From assembly GCA_963845495.1 (NCBI GenBank), contig CAWJTH010000118.1, positions 1 to 64,000 on the forward strand: DNA of 64,000 nucleotides, read 5' to 3'. Position numbers and translations under genes: made by a program. The number at the start of each line of letters is the position of its first letter. Positions within the stretch are counted from its first letter, which is position 1. The notes under the pieces are model-generated. The model ran no database searches. It had not been told where the DNA came from and worked only from the letters and a program-made list of their open reading frames with translations. The stretch is from JAZKFT01 sp963845495 (GTDB lineage: Bacteria; Bacteroidota; Bacteroidia; Chitinophagales; Chitinophagaceae). This document shows positions 27,184 through 35,235 of the stretch, in pieces.

Positions 27184-27258
27184 TATTGGAATAGCAATAA
27201 TAATAAAAATTTAACAGAATTTCAAAATATTTCTGCAAAATTTTGCAAGAAATATTTT
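27184..27258. promoter_or_regulatory. Conserved susC-upstream block and long palindrome
   Basis: 27184-27216 is the second copy of the 33-bp block found at 21408-21440. Directly beside it, 27224-27240 (AAAATATTTCTGCAAAA) and 27241-27258 (TTTTGCAAGAAATATTTT) form a palindrome with one bulged base. It lies between the DeoR-type gene and susC, so it could be an operator for susC or a hairpin terminator of the regulator gene; the lack of a loop favours a protein-binding site. Confidence 0.5.
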
Positions 27259-27311
27259 AGAAAACAAGATAATCAGCAAAAAAAGTTGTAAAAACCGCAA
27301 AAAGGTGCATT

Positions 27312-28058
27312 TCACAATACCGTCAACCCTTTGTTTTTAAACGGTTGTAATAAACTATCCGTTGGTTCTAACTCGGTTATTAACATATTTATTTCTTCTA
27401 ATCCACAAACTTTTAATCGTTGGACAGAATTTAATTTTTCGGAAATAGCTAGTGAAACAACTTTTGCAGCAGAATGGATCATTGCTTTTTTAACTTCGAT
27501 CACTTCCCATTCCAAATCGGTAATGCCTTCTTCTGCATCAATGCTATTGGTACCCAAAAAACAAATGTCAGCTTTAATGCCCGCCAGTTTTTGAACAACC
27601 TCGGCACCTACGCCCATTTGGGCACTTTTTAATAATTTGTTGCCGATAAAAATAATTTCACTGCCTGGATGGTTCATTAATTCCAATGCAATAGGTACGC
27701 TGGGGGTTATAAATGTGGCATTAAGATGGGCAGGTAGCATTTTTATTAATTCGCGGATGGTGGTTCCGCCAGACAACAGCACAAACATGCCATCGTGTAT
27801 TAATGGAATTGCTTTTTGGGCAATAATCCTTTTTTCCGTTGCAAAATAAACCGTTTGGTTTTGCAGGGTAAAATGAAAAGAGTTAGACAAAGCACCGCCA
27901 TGCACTTTTAATACGCTACCATCATCAGCCAGTTCTTGCAAGTCGCGGCGGATGGTATCTTCAGAAACATCCAGCTGTGCACTAAGGTCAGATGACAAAA
28001 CCTTGTTGTGCACGTTTAATTGCTGCATGATGTAAGCCTGGCGTTCTTTTTTAAGCAT
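27312..28058 (-). CDS. DeoR-family transcriptional regulator
   Basis: A 248-residue DNA-binding repressor. Residues 1-56 form the DeoR winged helix (LSAQLDVSEDTIRRDLQEL at 27-45, then GSVLKVHGGAL). Residues 75-235 are the sugar-phosphate-sensing DeoRC domain, with LLSGGTTIRELIKMLP and GVGAEVV and the ITDLEWEVIEVKKAM segment. Such regulators respond to phosphorylated sugars. It precedes a SusCD operon in the same direction, with an operator-like palindrome in between. Confidence 0.85.
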   Translation of the reverse strand: MLKKERQAYIMQQLNVHNKVLSSDLSAQLDVSEDTIRRDLQELADDGSVLKVHGGALSNSFHFTLQNQTVYFATEKRIIAQKAIPLIHDGMFVLLSGGTTIRELIKMLPAHLNATFITPSVPIALELMNHPGSEIIFIGNKLLKSAQMGVGAEVVQKLAGIKADICFLGTNSIDAEEGITDLEWEVIEVKKAMIHSAAKVVSLAISEKLNSVQRLKVCGLEEINMLITELEPTDSLLQPFKNKGLTVL

Positions 28059-28074
28059 GAGTTAGACTTTTGGG

Positions 28075-28216
28075 GATTAAAAATAGGCTAATGAATGGAA
28101 AATTTATAAAATGATAATGGAGAATTGATAAATGGAATAATTGATGGTTAATTATTGAAAATAGTAACAACAATAAAAAGTGGATATTATCCATTATCAT
28201 TTAATTAATTCTCCAT
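28075..28216. repeat. Heptamer-arm inverted repeat
   Basis: Left arm (about 28090-28145) has AATGATA/ATGGAGA/ATTGATA/AATGGAA themes at 7-bp spacing; right arm (about 28185-28218) reads ATCCATTATCATTTAATTAA and TTCTCCATTCATT, complementary to it. It lies between the MurU-like gene end and the DeoR-type gene start. Confidence 0.7.
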
Positions 28217-28927
28217 TCATTTGAACATTGTTTCCGCCAGTGCCAGCTTTTCCATGGTTCCAATATCAATCATCTTCCCGTTAGAATGGTCGAAAGGCAG
28301 GATGGTATTGGTTTTGCAAAGCTCCACATACACATCAATAATTGAAAACTTACCTGCGAAAGGCATAATAGAAAAAATGTTACGGTTTAAAATCTGGATA
28401 CCGCTAAACGCCCGTTCATCACCATCCTTTCCTTTTATTTCGCTTGTTTTTGTATTTCGCCAGCCACATAATTTATGGTTACCTTCAGGTTCAAACAACA
28501 AATATCTACTGCTTTTGCGGTTGGTGGTGGCAACGGTTGCCAAAGGTGCGTTTTGCAAATGGAAAGCCATCATTTCTTCGATTGGTAAATCGGTCAATAT
28601 ATCGGCGTTCATCACAAAACAATTTTCTGATGGTTGCAAAAACCAGCTAGCTTTTGCAATACCGCCTCCGGTTTCCAAAGGCTCGGCACTTTCGTTGCTG
28701 ATGGATACATTGCTTCCCCAGCCTAGATTCGTTTCTATCAGATCGATAATTTGATCGGCAAAATGGTGCACATTTACGATTACATCTTTAATGCCAGCTC
28801 GTTGTAAATATTCAATATTGCGTTGCAAAACGGTTTTGCCATTTACCATCGCCAAAGCTTTGGGATGCTTGTCTGTAAAAGGTTTCAAGCGGGTACCAAG
28901 TCCTGCGGCAAGTATTAATGCGTTCAT
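28217..28927 (-). CDS. murU: Sugar-1-phosphate nucleotidyltransferase (MurU-like)
   Basis: A 236-residue cytoplasmic nucleotidyltransferase. The N-terminus LAAGLGTRLKPFTDKHPKAL (residues 6-25) is the NTP-binding signature, LETGGGIAKA the sugar-binding loop, and FVMNADILTDLP the catalytic-aspartate region. Length and motifs fit MurU, which makes UDP-MurNAc from MurNAc-1-phosphate in the peptidoglycan recycling shortcut. The partner kinase of that pathway, an AmgK-like gene, lies 1.5 kb away on the same strand, which supports the call. A GDP-mannose-type pyrophosphorylase is the main alternative. Confidence 0.75.
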   Translation of the reverse strand: MNALILAAGLGTRLKPFTDKHPKALAMVNGKTVLQRNIEYLQRAGIKDVIVNVHHFADQIIDLIETNLGWGSNVSISNESAEPLETGGGIAKASWFLQPSENCFVMNADILTDLPIEEMMAFHLQNAPLATVATTNRKSSRYLLFEPEGNHKLCGWRNTKTSEIKGKDGDERAFSGIQILNRNIFSIMPFAGKFSIIDVYVELCKTNTILPFDHSNGKMIDIGTMEKLALAETMFK

Positions 28928-28944
28928 AACGGCGAAGTTAACCG

Positions 28945-30303
28945 TTGGAAATTATTTACAAAATAGTGTGTGCTTTGGTTAATATTTATGAATCTACAAG
29001 GCAACAAACGCAACCAATACGGAATCTCAATATTTTTGGTCATAAAACAAGACATATTAAAACTCCAGTTAATTTTTTTTACACCATTTTTTTGCTTTGC
29101 GTAGCCTTGAACGTAAACAAAGCCACGGCGCAAGGTGGTTTTGTAGCCCCTAAAGATAGCAGTGTGGCCAACCCGATGGCTAACCAAAAGGACTTGACGG
29201 ATGAATTGCACTTGCTTTTTAAAAAAAAGGTTCAAGAACGAAAAGATTCCGCGGGGGCTGTGCACAAAGCACTTTTGCCTGCGGCAGGCTACGCTTTGCA
29301 AACTGGTTTTGCGGTGGTATTAAGCGGCAACCTGGGTTTTTATCTGGGCAAAAATCATGCGGAAGAAAAAATTTCCAGCATTACCACCAGCATTACCTAC
29401 TCCCAATATAGCCAAATTATTTTTCCGATTCAGGCAGATATTTGGTCGAAGAATGGCAAGACAAATATTATTTCCGATATACGTTATTTAAAATATCCTT
29501 CGGAAACATTTGGATTGGGTGGCCATTCTAATATCAACAATGGTTATAATATTGATTTTGAGTATATTAAATTACATCAAACCATTTTAAAAGAAATTAC
29601 CAAAAACCTTTATGGCGGCATTGGCTATTACTTCGATTATTTTTGGAAGGTTAGGGAAATCGACGTTCCCACAGGAACCGTTACCGAATTCCAACGCTAT
29701 GGATTAACGCCAACCGTAAAGGCTTCGGGATATGTTTTAAGGTTAATGCACGATTCGCGGTTGAACCAAATAAACCCTGCAAACGGTTGGTATGGCAATG
29801 CCATTTTTCGTTCCAATTCAACATTTTTGGGTAGCGATAACAATTGGAAATCATTGCAACTGGAAGCCCGTACCTACTTAAAGTTTCCAAATAATTCAAA
29901 AAATATTTTAGCTTTTTGGAGTTATAATCTGTTGACACTCAATGGAAAGCCGCCTTATTTATTGTTGCCAAGCACTGGTTGGGATGATTTTTATAACACT
30001 GGCCGCGGCTATATCCAAGGCCGTTATCGTGGTAATAATATGCTGTATCTTGAATCGGAGTATCGTTTTGGCATCACCAGAAACGGCTTGATTGGCGGTG
30101 TAGTATTTTTGAATGCCGAATCATTCCCTAGAGAAATTTCGAAAGAATTTTCACAAAAAGAATTGAGTGTTATTGCACCCGGTTACGGTGTTGGGCTACG
30201 GGTGAAATTGAATAAATTTTCAGGTACCAACCTTTGTATAGATTATGGTTTTGGCATACAAGGCTCAAAAGGTATTTCGGTAAATTTGGGGGAGGTATTT
30301 TAG
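28945..30303 (+). CDS. BamA/TamA-like (surface antigen D15 type) outer-membrane protein
   Basis: About 450 residues in an open frame with no in-frame ATG before the signal peptide (FFYTIFLLCVALNVNKATAQ); TTG 28945 or a nearby GTG must serve, or a one-base change in the T8 run at 29073-29080 would join ATG 28988. The mature part is beta-rich, with alternating LGKNHAEEKI, GLGGHSNINNGYNIDF, RLMHDSRLNQINPANGWYG (a D15-type NP..G turn) and RGRYRGNNMLYLESEYRFG, and ends in a Phe (NLGEVF), as barrel proteins do. POTRA repeats are absent. A related protein is at 44638. Function unknown beyond an outer-membrane barrel. Confidence 0.7.
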   Translation: MEIIYKIVCALVNIYESTRQQTQPIRNLNIFGHKTRHIKTPVNFFYTIFLLCVALNVNKATAQGGFVAPKDSSVANPMANQKDLTDELHLLFKKKVQERKDSAGAVHKALLPAAGYALQTGFAVVLSGNLGFYLGKNHAEEKISSITTSITYSQYSQIIFPIQADIWSKNGKTNIISDIRYLKYPSETFGLGGHSNINNGYNIDFEYIKLHQTILKEITKNLYGGIGYYFDYFWKVREIDVPTGTVTEFQRYGLTPTVKASGYVLRLMHDSRLNQINPANGWYGNAIFRSNSTFLGSDNNWKSLQLEARTYLKFPNNSKNILAFWSYNLLTLNGKPPYLLLPSTGWDDFYNTGRGYIQGRYRGNNMLYLESEYRFGITRNGLIGGVVFLNAESFPREISKEFSQKELSVIAPGYGVGLRVKLNKFSGTNLCIDYGFGIQGSKGISVNLGEVF

Positions 30304-30435
30304 GTTGGATGGCGGTTGGCGGATGATAGATGGCAGACCTAATTTGATCTGTTTTAATTTGTTCAATTAAACATCAACTATAAATTGCAATCTTGTATTC
30401 CGCCCTCTGCCATCTAACATCCGCCATCTATTTTG
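30304..30435. repeat. Heptamer-arm inverted repeat (GATGGCG type)
   Basis: Left arm GATGGCG/GTTGGCG/GATGATA/GATGGCA (30308-30337) at 7-bp spacing; right arm TGCCATC/TAACATC/CGCCATC (30407-30429) complementary to it, about 70 bp apart. It fills the gap between the convergent BamA-like and kinase genes and is the same type that interrupts hisF. Confidence 0.85.
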
Positions 30436-31898
30436 CAGTTTCGTATCGCTCATTCACCCAGCCTTTTTTCTCTTGCTCAATGTGGTGAATAACCGTTTTT
30501 ACTTTGTATTTATTGCGTAAATGCCGGGCAGTTTGCTCGGCGGCATAAACGCTGCGGTGCTGCCCGCCGGTGCAGCCAAAATTGATAGACAAGGTCGTAG
30601 AAATCTCTTTTTAGATAATCTTCTACGTTGATATCCACCAAGTTAAATACATTGTTGATAAAGTCCGGCATTTTGGTATGCTGTTCCAAATAGTCGATCA
30701 CATCTTTGTCGCGGCCAGTTTGTGTTTTAAATGCCTCGATTCGGCCAGGGTTTAAAATGCCACGACAATCGAAAACAAAACCACCGCCATTGTCAGTTTC
30801 AGGTTTTGGATAGCCGTGTCTTAAAAATGAAAAACTGTTGATGTAAACCGTTAATGGCGTTGTTGGCGTTGCTTGTTGCGGTTCAAATTGTTGGATCACT
30901 TCATCGCTCACAATAAATTCCAACATCCGTTTAAATTCTGGCACGGCCACCGCCATCGGGCGGTTTTCGATAAACCATTTCATGTTACGCAAAGCCAACG
31001 GAATAGAAGTTAAAAACTGGGCTTTCCGTTCAAATAATCCCCTAAAACCATAAGCGCCAAGCACTTGCAGCAAACGGATCAACACATAACCATAATATTG
31101 GCCCACAAACATGGTGCGGTCAATTTTTGTTTGCAAAATGTCGTCCAAACTGTCCATGTAGCTATCCAGCAAATCTTTTTTCCATTGGTCGGGTAATTCG
31201 GCCCGTGCTTGCCAAATCATGGAAGCTGCGTCATATTGTGGTGCACCCTTCATACCACCTTGAAAATCAATAAAATATGGCTTGTCATCTTTTAACATAA
31301 CGTTCCTGCTTTGAAAATCACGGAACATAAAATATTTGTATTCGGTATGTGTTAAATAGCTGGCCAACGCATCAAAATCATCCAACATAGCTTGCTTATC
31401 GTAAGGCGCTTTTAACGTATCTAAAAAGTAATATTTGAAGTATAATAAATCACTTAAAATGGCCTGTTTGCCAAATTCTTTCGCCGTAAGGCTTTGGTTA
31501 TAATCCAGTCCATCATCACCCAAAACTTGCAACCTTGCCAATTGGTGCAAACTTTCTTTAAATAGGTTAAAAACATCTTGGTTGTACCCGTTTTTTTCTA
31601 ACCGGTTCAACAAACTTTCGTCACCAAAATCTTCTTGGATGTAGGCAGTCCCTTCTTCATTTTTGCAAAAAATAGTAGGCACAGCCAATCCTTTTTCCTT
31701 AAAATGCTCACTAAAATAAATAAAGGTTTGGTTTTCTTTCACGTTCAATCCGTAAGTGGCAATAAAATTTTGTTTGGCCGTGTGGATGCGGAAATAACGC
31801 CGGTCGCTGCCACTTTGGGGTAATGTTTCCAATTCGGTAATGGGTTCGGTAAAATAGTTTTCGAACAATGATTTAATTAAGTCCAATATTTTTTGCAT
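30428..31898 (-). CDS. AmgK-like sugar kinase fused to a RapZ C-terminal domain (frameshifted)
   Basis: The N-terminal ~330 residues from ATG 31898 are an aminoglycoside-phosphotransferase-like kinase (FRDFQSRNVMLKDDKPYFIDFQGG holds the catalytic HRD-like and DFQ motifs), like AmgK, which phosphorylates MurNAc. The C-terminal ~120 residues match the RapZ C-terminal domain (SFSFLRHGYP, FVFDCRGILNPG). Near 30590-30596 one extra base shifts the frame: the current frame ends in a nonsense tail at 30510, while the next frame continues with INFGCTGGQHRSVYAAEQTA, the conserved RapZ end, to a stop at 30428. Kinase/RapZ fusions beside MurU-like genes are seen in Bacteroidota. Whether the indel is real or a sequencing error is open. 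Confidence 0.75.
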
Positions 31899-32160
31899 GA
31901 TGTGGTATTTATGGCAATTTAGAATCGTAGCTTTCGGCAAAGAAAACATTTTCAATAATTACTTGCGGAAATTATATCAATACAATTTTAAACACATAGG
32001 TACATAGAAAAATATTTGTTTAAAAAAACGCTCAAGGTTTATAAACGTGAAGGACGGCATAGAAAGCAAAGCTTTTTATCTAGATACCCTTTATCATGAC
32101 TTAAGAAATAGGAAGTTCAATTACTTTTTTAAACCTATATAACTATGTGGTAAAAAAGTA
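31899..32160. other. Spacer upstream of the histidine promoter
   Basis: No gene. An imperfect long-range inverted repeat is present: ACACATAGGTACATAG (about 31992-32008) and CTATATAACTATGTGG (about 32133-32148), about 125 bp apart. It may be another hairpin-type repeat; a role in regulation is not indicated. Confidence 0.4.
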
Positions 32161-32191
32161 TTTGGCGAAATCAAATCCACCCTTATTTTTG
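32161..32191 (+). promoter_or_regulatory. Promoter of the histidine operon
   Basis: TTTG at 32161-32164 and TATTTTTG at 32184-32191, 19 bp apart, match the Bacteroidota primary-sigma consensus TTTG-N17-23-TAnnTTTG. The predicted transcription start is about 32196-32199, only a few bases before the leader-peptide ATG at 32201, so the leader would be read from a nearly leaderless RNA. Confidence 0.8.
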
Positions 32192-32200
32192 CAACCGAAA

Positions 32201-32251
32201 ATGAAACAACAAGTACATATCCATCATCACCATACTTGCCCTAATCGGTAG
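32201..32251 (+). CDS. hisL: Histidine operon leader peptide
   Basis: A 16-codon frame, MKQQVHIHHHHTCPNR and stop TAG. Five of six residues at positions 6-11 are His, as in leader peptides of attenuator-controlled his operons, where scarcity of charged His-tRNA stalls the ribosome. The run CATCATC (32222-32228) can pair with GATGATG (32256-32262) just after the stop, and a terminator hairpin follows at 32290. hisG starts 100 bp further on. The arrangement is direct evidence in sequence; the mechanism follows the enterobacterial model. Confidence 0.9.
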   Translation: MKQQVHIHHHHTCPNR

Positions 32252-32289
32252 GCCAGATGATGTTTTGTGCATGTCATAAAATAATTTGA

Positions 32290-32326
32290 AACAGGCTTAT
32301 CCGCAAGGTTAAGCCTGTTTTGTTTT
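32290..32326 (+). terminator. Attenuator terminator of the histidine operon
   Basis: Stem AACAGGCTTA (32290-32299) with TAAGCCTGTT (32310-32319), 10-nt loop, followed by TTTTGTTTT. It lies between the His-rich leader peptide and hisG, so it would stop transcription when histidine is plentiful. Confidence 0.9.
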
Positions 32327-32353
32327 ATAACTTTTATAAAGATTAATGACCTA

Positions 32354-33256
32354 ATGACCATTGACCCAATTACTTCTCAGTTGCTAAAAAAAGAAACAAA
32401 AACCGTGTTAAAAATTGCTATTCAAAAATCAGGACGATTGTACGACGATTCCATTAAACTATTAAAAGAATGTGGGATTGAGATTAAAAACGGTGTGGGC
32501 AGATTAAAAGCCGAAGCTGAAAATTTTCCGTTGGAAGTATTTTTTTTGAGGGATGATGATATTCCGCAATATGTAGAAGATAAAGTGGCCGACCTTGGCA
32601 TTGTGGGCGAAAATGTATTGTACGAAAAAGAAAAGCAAATACAAATTGTTGAGAAATTAGGCTTTAGTAAATGCCGATTGTCAATAGCTGTGCGCCGCGG
32701 CGAAGAATATACCGGTGCTGCTTTTTTGCAAGGCAAAAGCATTGCTACCAGTTATCCGGTATTGGTAAAAAAATATTTAAATGAAAATTTGATAGATGCT
32801 AACATCCATGAAATTAGTGGCAGCGTGGAAATAGCACCAGGCATAGGTTTGGCCGATTGCATTGTTGATTTGGTGAGTAGCGGCAGCACTTTGTTTATGA
32901 ACGGCTTGAAAGAAACCGAAGTAATTTTAAAAAGCGAAGCCGTGTTGGTGCGCAACAATAATCTAGATGAGGAAAAATTAAAACTGCTCGACAAATTATT
33001 GTTCCGCATGCGCAGCGTAAAAAAAGCAAAAAATAATAAATATATTTTGTTGAATGCACCAAACTATAACCTCGAAAAAATTATTGGTTTATTGCCCGGC
33101 ATGAAAAGCCCAACCGTTTTGCCATTAGCAGAAGAAGGCTGGAGCAGTGTGCATAGCGTATTAAACGAAAATGATTTTTGGGAAATAATTGAACAATTAA
33201 AAGATGCCGGTGCACAAGGTATTTTGGTGGTTCCCATTGAAAAAATGATTATTTAA
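32354..33256 (+). CDS. hisG: ATP phosphoribosyltransferase
   Basis: First enzyme of histidine synthesis, joining ATP and PRPP. The long form (about 285-300 residues) with the C-terminal ACT-like regulatory domain (residues about 210-300), so it needs no HisZ. Recognisable parts are LKIAIQKSGRLYDDS, DLGIVGENV and the PRPP loop EIAPGIGLADCIVDLVSSG. Start choice: ATG 32354 gives 300 residues, but GTG 32405 would start at the family-typical LKIAIQKSGRL with 283 residues, and the upstream ATG lies in an AATGACC-type 7-bp repeat. The later start is quite possible. Confidence 0.92.
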   Translation: MTIDPITSQLLKKETKTVLKIAIQKSGRLYDDSIKLLKECGIEIKNGVGRLKAEAENFPLEVFFLRDDDIPQYVEDKVADLGIVGENVLYEKEKQIQIVEKLGFSKCRLSIAVRRGEEYTGAAFLQGKSIATSYPVLVKKYLNENLIDANIHEISGSVEIAPGIGLADCIVDLVSSGSTLFMNGLKETEVILKSEAVLVRNNNLDEEKLKLLDKLLFRMRSVKKAKNNKYILLNAPNYNLEKIIGLLPGMKSPTVLPLAEEGWSSVHSVLNENDFWEIIEQLKDAGAQGILVVPIEKMII

Positions 33257-33340
33257 ACAAATTATGAGTTAAGAATTGAATTATAAACAGGCAACTAGAT
33301 AATTCATAATTCATAACTCATAACTCATAATTCATAATTC
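33257..33340. repeat. Heptamer-arm repeat between hisG and hisD
   Basis: Left part has AATTATGAGTTAAGAATTGAATTAT; the right part (33300-33340) is five units of ATAATTC/ATAACTC at exact 7-bp spacing, complementary to the left. It ends 6 bp before the GTG start of hisD. Confidence 0.8.
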
Positions 33341-33346
33341 TGATAC

Positions 33347-34642
33347 GTGAAAACATTTATCAACCCAAACATAAATAATTGGTCTGAAATAATTACCCGT
33401 CCAACCATGGATTTAAAAACCATATTAGAACGGGTACAGCCAATTATGGAAGATGTGAAAACCAATGGTGACGTGGCTTTGCGTAAATACAATGAAAAAT
33501 TTGATGGATTTATTTCTAATGATTTTTTGGTAAATGAAAAAGAAATAAATGAAGCTACATTAAATATTTCGGATGCATTAAAAGCCGCCATTCAGCAGGC
33601 AAAAAAGAATATCGAAACTTTTCACGCAGCACAAATAAAACCAATTGAAAAAATTGAAACGATGTCCGGCGTTGAATGCTGGCGTAAATCGGTTGGTATT
33701 GAAAAAGTAGGATTATATATTCCGGGTGGAACAGCGCCGTTATTTTCAACCTTATTAATGTTGGGCATCCCCGCAAAATTAGCTGGTTGTAAACAAATTA
33801 CTTTGTGCACACCTGCGGGGAAAGATGGCAAAATTCACCCAGCTATTTTATTTACCGCATCCCTTTTAAATATTAAAACCATATTTAAAATTGGCGGAGC
33901 ACAAGCCATTGCTGCCATGGCTTTTGGAACCGAAACGGTGCCAAAATCATACAAAATATTTGGTCCAGGTAATCAATATGTTACAGCCGCAAAACAAATG
34001 GTACAACAAACCGGAACTGCTATAGACATGCCCGCCGGCCCAAGCGAAGTGTGTGTGATGATGGACGAAACAGCAGTGCCAGCCTACGTTGCAGCCGATT
34101 TATTAAGTCAGGCGGAACATGGTGTGGATTCGCAAGTTTTGTTGGTAAGTAGCGAATTGTCAATGGTGAATGCCGTTGAAGAAGAATTAAAAAAACAATT
34201 GGCCGTTTTACCAAGAAAAGAATTTGCTGCCAAAGCATTAGAAAATAGCAGGGCGGTTGTAATGGAAGATTTAAATGCTGCCATTGATTTGGTAAATGAA
34301 TATTCCGCCGAGCATTTAATAATCAGTATGAAAAATGCGGATGACATTTCGGAAAAAATAATTAATGCGGGTTCTATTTTTATTGGCAATTATTCCCCCG
34401 AAAGTGTGGGCGATTACGCCAGCGGAACCAACCACACATTGCCCACCAATGGTTTTGCAAAAGCTTATAGCGGTGTTAGTATTGATAGTTTTGTAAAAAA
34501 AATCACCGTACAAAAATTAAATAAATCAGGCTTAGAATTAATTGGAAACACGGTAATTGAAATGGCAATGGCAGAAGGTTTGCAGGCACATGCGGAAGCG
34601 GTGAGAATAAGAATTGTAGAAGGTAAGAAGTTGAGAAGTTAG
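33347..34642 (+). CDS. hisD: Histidinol dehydrogenase
   Basis: A 431-residue zinc enzyme for the last two oxidations to L-histidine. Visible signatures are GLYIPGGTAPLFSTLLM, FGPGNQYVTAAKQMV, MPAGPSEVCV, the ligand region LLSQAEHG, and YSAEHLII. The start is GTG 33347; no in-frame ATG lies between the repeat and the conserved N-terminus. The last codons (GKKLRS) are inside a 7-bp repeat (GTAAGAA/GTTGAGA/AGTTAGA) that supplies the stop. Confidence 0.93.
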   Translation: MKTFINPNINNWSEIITRPTMDLKTILERVQPIMEDVKTNGDVALRKYNEKFDGFISNDFLVNEKEINEATLNISDALKAAIQQAKKNIETFHAAQIKPIEKIETMSGVECWRKSVGIEKVGLYIPGGTAPLFSTLLMLGIPAKLAGCKQITLCTPAGKDGKIHPAILFTASLLNIKTIFKIGGAQAIAAMAFGTETVPKSYKIFGPGNQYVTAAKQMVQQTGTAIDMPAGPSEVCVMMDETAVPAYVAADLLSQAEHGVDSQVLLVSSELSMVNAVEEELKKQLAVLPRKEFAAKALENSRAVVMEDLNAAIDLVNEYSAEHLIISMKNADDISEKIINAGSIFIGNYSPESVGDYASGTNHTLPTNGFAKAYSGVSIDSFVKKITVQKLNKSGLELIGNTVIEMAMAEGLQAHAEAVRIRIVEGKKLRS

Positions 34643-34763
34643 AAGAAAAGAAGTTTGAACATCCTTTCTTATTTCGGCTCATCCATTTCATCATTTAGTT
34701 TTAATAAAGCATTTTCTTTTAAATTCCAATCTTCTTTACTTCTAACTTCTCAACTTCTTAATA
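34628..34763. repeat. Heptamer-arm inverted repeat flanking the hisD/four-helix gene junction
   Basis: Left arm at 34625-34653 (AAGAAGTTGAGAAGTTAGAA..) and right arm at about 34732-34760 (..TTCTAACTTCTCAACTTCTT) are complementary over ~29 bp with one mismatch, with ~80 bp between them. The left arm includes the hisD stop and the right arm stops 6 bp before the next ATG. Confidence 0.88.
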
Positions 34764-34765
34764 AA

Positions 34766-35149
34766 ATGGATATTACGACAAAATCATTTCAAGAATTGTT
34801 GGTTTGGAAAAAGGCTCATGCATTTGTATTGGGTATATATTCTTTTACACAGCAATTTCCTAAACAAGAAATGTATGGATTAGTTTCTCAATTTCGCAGA
34901 GCTTCTGTTTCAATAGCTGCTAATATTGCCGAAGGTTATAAAAAGAAAGGCAAGGCAGATAAACTTCGCTTTTTTAATATTTCACAAGGCTCTTTAGAAG
35001 AATGCCAATATTATTTAATTCTTTCCAAAGATTTAGGTTACGGCGAAACCAGTATACTAATGGAATTATTAAATGAAGTTTCAAAAATGTTAGATAATTA
35101 CATGTTTAAAATACGTCAAGATTTAAATCAAAACATTATAAATCCATGA
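34766..35149 (+). CDS. Four-helix bundle protein (S23/IVP family) inserted in the his operon
   Basis: A 127-residue protein from ATG 34766. The sequence VWKKAHAFVLGIYSFTQQFP, then LVSQFRRASVSIAANIAEGY and GSLEECQYYLILSKDLGY, matches the S23-type four-helix bundle family, first found in intervening sequences of 23S rRNA genes and related to the Avd proteins of diversity-generating retroelements. The function of free-standing members is unknown. It has no known link with histidine synthesis; it is flanked by repeat arms on its 5' side and by CTTCT repeats on its 3' side, so it looks like a passenger in the operon. Confidence 0.85.
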   Translation: MDITTKSFQELLVWKKAHAFVLGIYSFTQQFPKQEMYGLVSQFRRASVSIAANIAEGYKKKGKADKLRFFNISQGSLEECQYYLILSKDLGYGETSILMELLNEVSKMLDNYMFKIRQDLNQNIINP

Positions 35150-35159
35150 CCTAAACTTC

Positions 35160-35235
35160 CCATATTCTTAATTCTTCTTCACTTCTTGCTTCTCATCTTC
35201 TCATCTTCTCATCTTCTAACTTCTCAACTTCTTTT
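35160..35235. repeat. CTTCTCAT-type tandem repeat upstream of hisC
   Basis: CTTCTCAT is repeated with an 8-bp period three times (about 35188-35215), followed by CTTCTAA/CTTCTCAA to the hisC start. This is the same sequence theme as the right arm at 34732, but in 8-bp register. Confidence 0.65.

Noticed and set aside
34766..35149. Diversity-generating retroelement accessory gene (Avd)
   Set aside because: The fold family is related, but there is no reverse transcriptase or template/variable repeat pair nearby.
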